From Bacteroidota bacterium (lineage in GTDB: Bacteria > Bacteroidota > Bacteroidia > Flavobacteriales > Flavobacteriaceae), in NCBI GenBank assembly GCA_024279425.1, contig JAJRRO010000092.1:1-64000 (forward strand): a stretch of 64,000 nt of DNA, read 5' to 3'. Positions within the stretch are counted from its first letter, which is position 1. Every line of letters starts with the position of its first letter. The notes under the pieces are model-generated. The model was not told the origin of the DNA and ran no database searches. It was given only the letters and a program-made list of their open reading frames with translations. The translations under genes and the position numbers were made by a program. Positions 57,302 to 64,000 of this stretch are shown one piece after another.

Positions 57302-57823
57302 TTATTTAGAATATACCCTAAAGATATGAACGGGATTGTTTTTGTAGCGGGTCGTTTTGTCCAATAGCATGCCATTGTGGATGGCTACTTTTTGCGATGC
57401 CTTATTTTCTATGTGGATTATGGATATTAATGAATTAGCCAATGTATGGTCAAAAGCGAACGATTTACATCTTTCAGCGGCTTCTGTTGCGTACCCTGTA
57501 TTTCGATAAGCAGGTAGAATAGAATATCCAATTTCCAATTCTGGGATGGCGTCCACGGTTTGTTTCAGTAATCCACATTGACCTATAAAATTACCAGTGG
57601 TCTTATCTATCAATGCATTCATGCCTCCCAAACGATTTTCGTATCTGTAAAATACTTTGGAAAACCATTGTTCACAGGCCTCCTTAGGGTCAAGAAGTTC
57701 TCCAGACCAATGCCCAATACTTTGTGAATCTTCATGAAATGGAAGCCAAAGGTTAAAGTCCGAAGGTTGTATTTTTCGATATAAAAGCCTTTCGGATTCC
57801 TCACCAGTCAGGAGGTAATCCAT
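57302..57823 (-). CDS. GNAT-family N-acetyltransferase
   Basis: A 173-residue acetyl-CoA-dependent enzyme starting MDYLLTGEESERLLYRKI, the RimJ/RimL-like beginning. The pyrophosphate-binding motif is seen as ELEIGYSILPAYRNTGYATEAA. RimL-type members acetylate ribosomal or other amino groups, but the target here is unknown. The start at 57823 is preferred to an in-frame ATG at 57943, because it begins the conserved domain and abuts the DUF192 stop codon. Confidence 0.85.
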   Translation of the reverse strand: MDYLLTGEESERLLYRKIQPSDFNLWLPFHEDSQSIGHWSGELLDPKEACEQWFSKVFYRYENRLGGMNALIDKTTGNFIGQCGLLKQTVDAIPELEIGYSILPAYRNTGYATEAAERCKSFAFDHTLANSLISIIHIENKASQKVAIHNGMLLDKTTRYKNNPVHIFRVYSK

Positions 57824-57824
57824 C

Positions 57825-58322
57825 TTAGGGTATTTTCGTGAATTCGACCCGACCACCGATTCCCAACTGCCACTTTTCGGAAAGACCCGCATTGATCTCG
57901 AGGACATATTGAATGGGGACTTTCGATGGTAATGAACTCTCATTAAAGGGTTTTGCGTTTTTCTGAAAACTGGCGATTTTCAAATTTTCATCAATGAAAA
58001 TGATATCCAATGGAAATTCGGTGTTCTTCATATGAAAATTATGGCGACGAATATTTGGGAAAATGAACAACATCCCTTGTTTTTCTTCCATGCTCTTACG
58101 GTACATTAATCCAGTTTCGTATTCATAGTCAGACTCGGCAATTTCAATATCCAAGCTGACCAGTATGGAATCCGTTTCCGTTTTGAAAATGGTTAAGGTA
58201 CCTTCTTTGGTAAAAGTCACCGGCTCGGTTTTAATTACTTTTTTAGTATCCTCTTTACATGATTGAAACCATATGAAAGAACCTATAAGAAGTAATAAAA
58301 AGTACTTATCCGATTTTATCAT
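57825..58322 (-). CDS. DUF192 lipoprotein
   Basis: A 165-residue protein with a lipoprotein signal (SFIWFQSC, Cys22). The DUF192 domain covers about 50-160: TGLMYRKSMEEKQGMLFIFP, MKNTEFPLDIIFID and VLEINAGLSEKW are its standard motifs. The function is unknown; the family is widespread and often envelope-linked. It sits between lgt, whose product would attach its lipid, and a GNAT gene that begins right after its stop. Confidence 0.92.
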   Translation of the reverse strand: MIKSDKYFLLLLIGSFIWFQSCKEDTKKVIKTEPVTFTKEGTLTIFKTETDSILVSLDIEIAESDYEYETGLMYRKSMEEKQGMLFIFPNIRRHNFHMKNTEFPLDIIFIDENLKIASFQKNAKPFNESSLPSKVPIQYVLEINAGLSEKWQLGIGGRVEFTKIP

Positions 58323-58372
58323 TGATGATGGGTGAATTATCTAAAAGCAATAATCTTAACTTCCAACTGCTG

Positions 58373-59329
58373 TTAACTGGCCTTTGGCCTGAACATAAAG
58401 TAAAGTCCAATCAATATGAACGGAATGCTCAACCATTGCCCTGTGGATAAAAGACCAAGGGATTCTTCAAATCCACCTTGACTTTTCTTAACGTATTCTA
58501 CAAAGAAACGCACCGTCCACAACAGTACCAAAAACAATCCGAACAGGTAACCCAATTTATTTTTCTTATCGGTTTTCCAGTATAGATAATACAACAATAA
58601 AAAGACAAAAATATAGCATACCCCTTCGTAGAGTTGGGCAGGATGCCTGTATGGGATTTGTGTGAGATACTCAGAAAACTCCGCATTATTCTCAATGGCA
58701 TCATAAGCGGCATTCAAAGTCTTTTCCTTGGTAACCCCTAAAGCCTTAGAAGGATGCATGTCGTCTGAGTCCCGAATGAATTTTGTGGCAAAAATAAAAG
58801 ATTCATCGGTAACTTTCCCATTGATCTCCGAGTTGAAAAAGTTACCTAAACGAACGCAAAAAGCACCAATGGCCACAGGGATCACAACGCGATCCAAAAC
58901 CCATAGCAATTTGAATTCGGGAAACTTCCGGGTGTATAGATACATACCCGCAATAACACCAATTGCAGCACCATGACTTGCCAACCCTGTAAATCCAGTA
59001 AATTCATAACCATTGATAAGTCCGAAAAGTGCACTGTCTCCACTTTCGCGAATGGGTAGCAAGATTTCTGCAATATGGTTTTTGTAATACGGCCAATCAT
59101 AGAAAAAAACATGACCTAATCGCGCTCCGAGCATAGTAGCTAAAACAGTATGTATGAACAGGGAATCTAATTGTTCAACAGATTTTTTCTCATTGACGAA
59201 AATCCGTTTCATAATATACCATCCGAGTGCAAAAGAAACAATCCAAAGTAAGTTGTAATATTTGATTTGAAGAAATCCAATATTGAATAACGTTTCATTC
59301 GGATTCCAGGTAAAGCCTAAAAAGTACAT
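58373..59329 (-). CDS. lgt: Prolipoprotein diacylglyceryl transferase
   Basis: A 318-residue inner-membrane enzyme with about seven helices that transfers diacylglycerol from phosphatidylglycerol to the lipobox cysteine of prolipoproteins. GLASHGAAIG contains the essential His, RLGNFFNSEINGK is the Lgt signature, and RHPAQLYEG supplies conserved His and Tyr residues. It acts on the many lipoproteins of this window (sulfatases, DUF192, beta-lactamase). It precedes the DUF192 gene by 50 bp on the same strand. Confidence 0.95.
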   Translation of the reverse strand: MYFLGFTWNPNETLFNIGFLQIKYYNLLWIVSFALGWYIMKRIFVNEKKSVEQLDSLFIHTVLATMLGARLGHVFFYDWPYYKNHIAEILLPIRESGDSALFGLINGYEFTGFTGLASHGAAIGVIAGMYLYTRKFPEFKLLWVLDRVVIPVAIGAFCVRLGNFFNSEINGKVTDESFIFATKFIRDSDDMHPSKALGVTKEKTLNAAYDAIENNAEFSEYLTQIPYRHPAQLYEGVCYIFVFLLLYYLYWKTDKKNKLGYLFGLFLVLLWTVRFFVEYVKKSQGGFEESLGLLSTGQWLSIPFILIGLYFMFRPKAS

Positions 59330-59428
59330 AGATAAAATTTGAAGGGCTAAGATAAGAAAATTGGAGATAAGCCGATGCCCTTTTAGAAAATAGGGTACAG
59401 AAAAAGACAGAGCGTGGAGAAATCACCA

Positions 59429-59650
59429 TTATGGAACCGGGTCATAACCTTTACCGCCCCAAGGATGACAACTAAAAATACGCTTTATGGCAAGCCATCC
59501 ACCCTTAAAAAGGCCATGTTTTTGTAAGGCCTCTAGAGTGTATTGTGAGCAAGTAGGGGAGTACCTGCATGTGGCGGGTGTATAGGGCGAAATAACATAT
59601 TGATAAAATTTGACCAAGAGAACAAAAGGCGTGATAAGATTTTTTTTCAT
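59429..59650 (-). CDS. yidD: YidD membrane-protein insertion efficiency factor
   Basis: A 73-residue peripheral membrane protein. The amphipathic N-terminus is followed by [20 protein letters not shown], and [14 protein letters not shown] ends the protein; three conserved cysteines fit the family. It assists insertion of inner-membrane proteins with YidC and SecYEG, although its mechanism is not settled. Here it lies between lgt and cysS rather than in the rpmH-rnpA-yidC group, as in several Bacteroidota. Confidence 0.95.
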   Translation of the reverse strand: MKKNLITPFVLLVKFYQYVISPYTPATCRYSPTCSQYTLEALQKHGLFKGGWLAIKRIFSCHPWGGKGYDPVP

Positions 59651-59732
59651 TATTAGATGAATAAGTCAGTAACCAGTTGAGTCTTTTGGTCAGATTTTAA
59701 GAGATACCGACAGTCCTCCAACCAACAATATT

Positions 59733-61214
59733 TTACGAAATACTGAAAGTTGTACCCTCTTTGCCATCTTTTAATTGAATGCCCAAGGCCAACAACTGAT
59801 CACGAATTTTGTCAGAGGTGGCAAAATCTTTATTGCCACGGGCATCATTTCGTAATTGAATCAATAACTCAACAACCCCTTGTAGCTTATCAATATCTTG
59901 ATGACCATTACTCTTGTTTTCCAAGCCCAAAACATCGAACACAAAGCTGTTCATGGTTAGTTGTAGTAATTCCTTGTCCGAGGGGGTTATATTTTCTTTG
60001 CCTTCTTTTATAAGATTGATATGTTTAACGCCTTCGAACAAATTGGCAATTAAAATGGGTGTGTTAAAATCATCGTTCATAGCATCATAACATTTCTGTT
60101 TCCAATCGGAGACATTGAAATCTGAATTCGCTCCAGTTTCCAATCCGGACATGTTATCCAAGGCATCCATAAGTCTGTTGTATCCTTTCTCTGATGCTAA
60201 AAGAGCATCATTGCTTAAATCCAAGATGCTGGTATAATGGGCCTGCATCGTAAAAAAACGGACTACTGAGGGCGTAAATGGTTTACTCAGGAAGGTATTG
60301 TCACCTGAAAAAATTTCGCCTGGTAAAATGTTGTTACCCGTTGATTTCGCCATTTTCTTACCATTCATGGTCAACATATTGGCGTGTAACCAATAATTAA
60401 CTGGAGAGTTGCCATTGCTTGCTTCAGCTTGCGCTATTTCACATTCGTGGTGCGGAAATTTCAAATCCATTCCGCCACCGTGAATGTCAAAGGTTTCGCC
60501 GAGATACTTAGTGCTCATTGCCGTACACTCTAAATGCCAACCTGGAAAACCGTCTCCCCAAGGTGATGGCCATCTCATGATATGTTGAGGCTCGGCTTTT
60601 TTCCATAGGGCAAAATCCTGCGGACTTTTTTTATCGCTTTGCGCGGTTAATTCACGGGTATTGGCAATCATATCCTCCAATTTTCTACCGCTCAATTTGC
60701 CATATTCAAAGCTCTCATTGAATTTTTTTACATCAAAATAGACAGAACCATTTACTTCATAGGCAAATCCCTTTCCCAGGATTTCCTTGATAATTTCCAA
60801 TTGTTCAATAATATGGCCTGTAGCAGTTGGCTCAATACTTGGTGGTAAAAAATTGAATTGTCCCGAAATATTATGAAAGTCAACGGTATAGCGCTGAACT
60901 ACTTCCATAGGTTCAATTTGTTCCAACCTTGCTTTTTTTGCTATCTTATCCTCGCCTTCTTCCGCATCATCAACCAAGTGTCCGGCATCTGTTATATTAC
61001 GCACGTAGCGTACTTTATACCCCAAATGTTTGAAGTACCTGAAAATCATATCAAAAGACATGAAAGTCCTACAATTCCCTAAGTGCACATTACTGTATAC
61101 GGTAGGTCCACAAACGTACATACCTATATGGCCTTCGTTAACTGGATTGAAAACTTCTTTTTTGCCGGTAAGAGAATTGGTGACTTTTAGGGTTTGGTCT
61201 TTATATAACTGCAT
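59733..61214 (-). CDS. cysS: Cysteine-tRNA ligase
   Basis: A 493-residue class I synthetase that charges tRNA-Cys. [17 protein letters not shown] carries the HIGH-type motif (HLGN) and the first zinc Cys; HLECTAMS and FPHHECE supply further zinc ligands; [10 protein letters not shown] is the KMSKS loop. The C-terminal DALR anticodon domain begins near 370. The ATG at 61214 starts the conserved [11 protein letters not shown], so an upstream in-frame codon was not used. Confidence 0.95.
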   Translation of the reverse strand: MQLYKDQTLKVTNSLTGKKEVFNPVNEGHIGMYVCGPTVYSNVHLGNCRTFMSFDMIFRYFKHLGYKVRYVRNITDAGHLVDDAEEGEDKIAKKARLEQIEPMEVVQRYTVDFHNISGQFNFLPPSIEPTATGHIIEQLEIIKEILGKGFAYEVNGSVYFDVKKFNESFEYGKLSGRKLEDMIANTRELTAQSDKKSPQDFALWKKAEPQHIMRWPSPWGDGFPGWHLECTAMSTKYLGETFDIHGGGMDLKFPHHECEIAQAEASNGNSPVNYWLHANMLTMNGKKMAKSTGNNILPGEIFSGDNTFLSKPFTPSVVRFFTMQAHYTSILDLSNDALLASEKGYNRLMDALDNMSGLETGANSDFNVSDWKQKCYDAMNDDFNTPILIANLFEGVKHINLIKEGKENITPSDKELLQLTMNSFVFDVLGLENKSNGHQDIDKLQGVVELLIQLRNDARGNKDFATSDKIRDQLLALGIQLKDGKEGTTFSIS

Positions 61215-61229
61215 TTTAGGCTCAAACAA

Positions 61230-61910
61230 TTAGAATTTAGTATCTAGGTTAATGTAGTCCAAAAATTCGCGACGAACAGCTTCATCTTTGAATTTACCAC
61301 CATATTCGGCAGTAACCGTACTACTTTCGATATCCCTGATTCCCCTAGAATTTACACAGAGGTGCTTGGCATCGATTACACAGGCAACATCATCTGTATT
61401 GAGTACTTTTTGTAATTCTCTTACTATTTGGATGTTCAAGCGTTCTTGTACCTGGGGCCTTTTTGCGTAATAATCGACAATACGGTTCATTTTTGACAGG
61501 CCAACAACGGTGCCATTGGATATGTAGGCAACATGTGCGGTACCAACTATGGGCAATAAATGGTGTTCACAGGTAGAATATAGGGTGATGTTCTTTTCAA
61601 CTAACATCTCGCCATATTTATATTTATTCTTAAATGTGGAGGATTTTGGTTTTCGCTTTGGGTGAAGTCCCCCAAAAATCTCTTTTACAAACATTTTTGC
61701 TACACGATTTGGAGTGCCATTAAGGCTATCATCGTCCAAATCCAACCCTAATGTGAGCATAATCTCCCTAACGTTTGCTTTTATCCTTTCAATCTTTTCA
61801 TCATCATTCAAGACAAATGCATCCTCGAGCATTGGAGTGTCTTCAGACGAGGAAACATGATCGTTCCCCATTTCCTCAAAATGCTCTTCTAATGTACTAT
61901 TAATTTTCAT
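61230..61910 (-). CDS. folE: GTP cyclohydrolase I
   Basis: A 226-residue enzyme that converts GTP to dihydroneopterin triphosphate, the first step of folate synthesis. The core (about 60-226) has GLDLDDDSLNGTPNRVAKM, the zinc-binding STCEHHLLP with Cys and two His, HVAYISNG, VVGLSKMNRIVDYYAKRPQVQE and DVACVIDAKHLCV. The ATG at 61910 gives an acidic, poorly conserved N-terminal extension; a longer frame to 61988 lacks support. It is 15 bp upstream of cysS on the same strand. Confidence 0.95.
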   Translation of the reverse strand: MKINSTLEEHFEEMGNDHVSSSEDTPMLEDAFVLNDDEKIERIKANVREIMLTLGLDLDDDSLNGTPNRVAKMFVKEIFGGLHPKRKPKSSTFKNKYKYGEMLVEKNITLYSTCEHHLLPIVGTAHVAYISNGTVVGLSKMNRIVDYYAKRPQVQERLNIQIVRELQKVLNTDDVACVIDAKHLCVNSRGIRDIESSTVTAEYGGKFKDEAVRREFLDYINLDTKF

Positions 61911-62047
61911 CCAAAATATAACTTTAAAGAACGGCAAAGATATACATAATATGGCACTTAATACTCTAATAGGCCTATTACACAACATAAATTAGTGTTA
62001 AGATAGTACACTGATTATTTTTATAAACTGCAAGTTTAAGTCTGCTT

Positions 62048-63856
62048 ATGAAGTGTAAGGATATTTTTCTATATCTCTCATTGCTATTGGGAATATCAAG
62101 TGCCTATGCACAGGTTTCCCCTGATTGTGTCAATGCTATTCCAATATGTAGTAACACACCTGTAAATGGAGGAACACTGGGTCTTGGTGTGGATGATTTT
62201 AATGGTGCCTTGATGAGTGGGTGTTTGGAAGAAGCCCTATTGGGAACTATAGAATCCAATTCGGCTTGGTATCATTTTCGTACTGGTGCATCTGGGCAGT
62301 TGGGTTTCAATATTGGTTTTGATATCATGGAGGATTGGGACTTTGCACTATACAAGACCAGTGACTGTGCTAATCTTGGTGACCCCATTCGGTGTAATTT
62401 TTATGATAACCAGGATGAAGATGCGTTTATTGGTATAGGCGAGGATCCAACCGGTCAATCAGGTAATGTGCAATATGAAGATTGGCTCCCGGTAGAATCG
62501 GGTGAGGATTACTATTTATTAATCAATAATTTCAGTAATCAGAATTCAGGATTTTCAATTCAGTTTTCGGGTAACATTTTTGTAACAAACCCTTATGATG
62601 CTTTAGATTGTTCTATAATCAACAATTTATTGGGGCCGCCCATTACATCTTGTGAGAATGAGGTGGTCGTTTTGGACGCTACCACGACTATGGCAATTGA
62701 TTATGATTGGTTCGAGGATAATGGGAACGGGTTTCAGCCTATTTCTGGAGTACACGATCCTACTTTGCAAGTCACCACTTCTGGAATGTACAGGGTGAAT
62801 GTGATTATGCCTTCTAATAACAATCTCATTAGTGATGTACAGGTGTACTTTTCATCAATGCCCGTGACTTATCCTATTTCTGATGATGCATCTTGCTCGG
62901 GTTCTTCGATCTACGACCTTTCTCAAAAAGATATTGAGGTATTAGGTTCACAAAATGTAACAGAATTCTTGGTGAGCTATTATAATTCATTGGCTGATGC
63001 GATGAATGGAACCAATGTTCTTCCCAAGAACTATATTACCGGTAACGGTGCACAAACTATTTATGTACGTGTGTCATCAATCAGCAATCCTCAATGTTTT
63101 GATGCTTCCCAACAATTTCAACTGATTAATCTGGAAACGCCCGAAATGGATTTTGAGACGGACGTCTATTTGTGTGAATCAAATTCAAGTATTGTTATTG
63201 GGGAAGAAACATCACCAAACTCCAATTATACCTATTCGTGGGATTCTGGTGAAAGCACTTCGAGTATTTCAGTTTCCCAGGCAGGTTCACACACAGTAAC
63301 TTCGACCAACCACCAAGGAGGTTTGAGCTGTAGTAAGACCAAGACCATTACGGTGACCACGGGGATTACTCCTAATATTACCGATATAATAATTGAAGAC
63401 CTACGAAATGATAACTCAATAACCATAATGACTAACATTACGGGGGATATCGAATATCAATTAGATGATGGTACCTTTCAAGCAGAAAATACTTTTACCG
63501 ATGTGCTGCCAGGAGTACATAGTATTACTGTCAATGAGGTGAATGGATGTGGTGTCGTAACAGAACAAATAGTGGTTGTGGGCTTTCCTAAATTTTTTAC
63601 GCCAAATGGCGATGGTAACAATGATTTATGGCATATTCAGGGAATTTCCAATCTTGAGAACCCTGTTGTGTTTATTTATGATCGTTTTGGAAAATTATTA
63701 AAACAGTTGAATAAAACAGATATTGGATGGAACGGCAGTTTTATTAACAAGGAATTACCCTCCTCGGACTACTGGTTTAAGTTGACCTATGTTGACGCTA
63801 CAGGCCAAAGGACCGAAGCGAAGTATATTAATAACCACTTTTCGTTAAAAAGGTAA
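62048..63856 (+). CDS. Large secreted protein with T9SS type-B C-terminal domain
   Basis: A 602-residue secreted protein with a signal peptide (ending SSAYAQ). The N-terminal domain (about 22-180) resembles pre-peptidase or jelly-roll-like cell-surface modules (WDFALYKTSDCANLGDP), followed by Ig-like beta domains with paired cysteines. The C-terminal 90 residues hold FTPNGDGNND and the FDRFGK-like stretch VFIYDRFGKLLKQLN, the gliding-motility-associated (type-B) sorting domain used by the type IX secretion system. It should be exported and anchored on the cell surface. No PorXYZ or SprA-type machinery lies in the window. Confidence 0.9.
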   Translation: MKCKDIFLYLSLLLGISSAYAQVSPDCVNAIPICSNTPVNGGTLGLGVDDFNGALMSGCLEEALLGTIESNSAWYHFRTGASGQLGFNIGFDIMEDWDFALYKTSDCANLGDPIRCNFYDNQDEDAFIGIGEDPTGQSGNVQYEDWLPVESGEDYYLLINNFSNQNSGFSIQFSGNIFVTNPYDALDCSIINNLLGPPITSCENEVVVLDATTTMAIDYDWFEDNGNGFQPISGVHDPTLQVTTSGMYRVNVIMPSNNNLISDVQVYFSSMPVTYPISDDASCSGSSIYDLSQKDIEVLGSQNVTEFLVSYYNSLADAMNGTNVLPKNYITGNGAQTIYVRVSSISNPQCFDASQQFQLINLETPEMDFETDVYLCESNSSIVIGEETSPNSNYTYSWDSGESTSSISVSQAGSHTVTSTNHQGGLSCSKTKTITVTTGITPNITDIIIEDLRNDNSITIMTNITGDIEYQLDDGTFQAENTFTDVLPGVHSITVNEVNGCGVVTEQIVVVGFPKFFTPNGDGNNDLWHIQGISNLENPVVFIYDRFGKLLKQLNKTDIGWNGSFINKELPSSDYWFKLTYVDATGQRTEAKYINNHFSLKR

Positions 63857-64000
63857 ATACTAGCTAAGATTTAGGTCTACTGAAACTTACCAATTAATGG
63901 CATATTATTTTGACAAAATATAATAAAACCAAGGCTGTTGAGTTATACTATTTATCAGTAGTATAATGTTAGCCCCATATTCTATGCGAACACTTATTTG

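Overview
The window looks like chromosomal DNA of a Flavobacteriaceae member (Bacteroidota), probably a marine polysaccharide user related to Maribacter, Zobellia or Arenibacter; the genus is a guess. The support is a low G+C content, a -7 promoter element TAnnTTTG ahead of several housekeeping genes, a type-B gliding/T9SS C-terminal domain, a SecDF fusion, a GDNNYALAA tmRNA tag and many flavobacterial families (DUF2911, DUF3857, SusCD-free sulfatase groups).

Positions 1-7.35 kb are accessory DNA. The left edge holds the 3' end of an IS6-like transposase. Next come 3' fragments of a tRNA-Met and a tRNA-Leu (the latter with its terminator) and an 11-bp copy of the tmRNA 3' end. Then follows a tight four-gene cluster: CTP-type nucleotidyltransferase, PLP enzyme, CDP-alcohol phosphatidyltransferase and ATP-grasp ligase. 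It reads as a pathway that makes a CDP-amino-alcohol and loads it onto a lipid or glycan. An IS256-like remnant, a lipoprotein and a tyrosine integrase lie between the cluster and the tmRNA gene (ssrA, minus strand), which I take to be the integration site. Both the ATP-grasp and integrase genes are split by a -1 shift at a run of four A.

8.1-18.4 kb: a lysine-forming saccharopine dehydrogenase-like enzyme, then a minus-strand block with three lipoprotein sulfatases of different subfamilies, a PHP phosphodiesterase, a secreted transglutaminase-like protein, a DUF1801 remnant and a broken DUF3857 transglutaminase gene. 18.4-22.1 kb: kdsA, typA and a polyphosphate glucokinase. 22.3-28.0 kb: a six-gene minus-strand operon (TetR, outer-membrane barrel, LolD-like ATPase, two FtsX-type permeases, LolA-like carrier) that looks like a self-contained envelope export or sorting route.

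28.2-35.5 kb: ftsE, a 1007-residue TPR protein, a plug-less TonB-receptor-like barrel and an OmpA-family protein, then a 160-bp MITE. 35.6-45.3 kb: NIPSNAP, MFS, a cold-shock protein, a close-packed trio of gamma-glutamyltransferase, lipoprotein subclass B1 metallo-beta-lactamase and GyrI-like protein, an M20 peptidase and an amidohydrolase. 45.3-64 kb is mostly core: DUF2911, asnB, gyrB, mdh, secDF, a two-domain ABC ATPase, GNAT, DUF192, lgt, yidD, cysS, folE and a T9SS type-B secreted protein. Bidirectional hairpin terminators separate many of the core units. No CRISPR array, rRNA or intact tRNA was seen.
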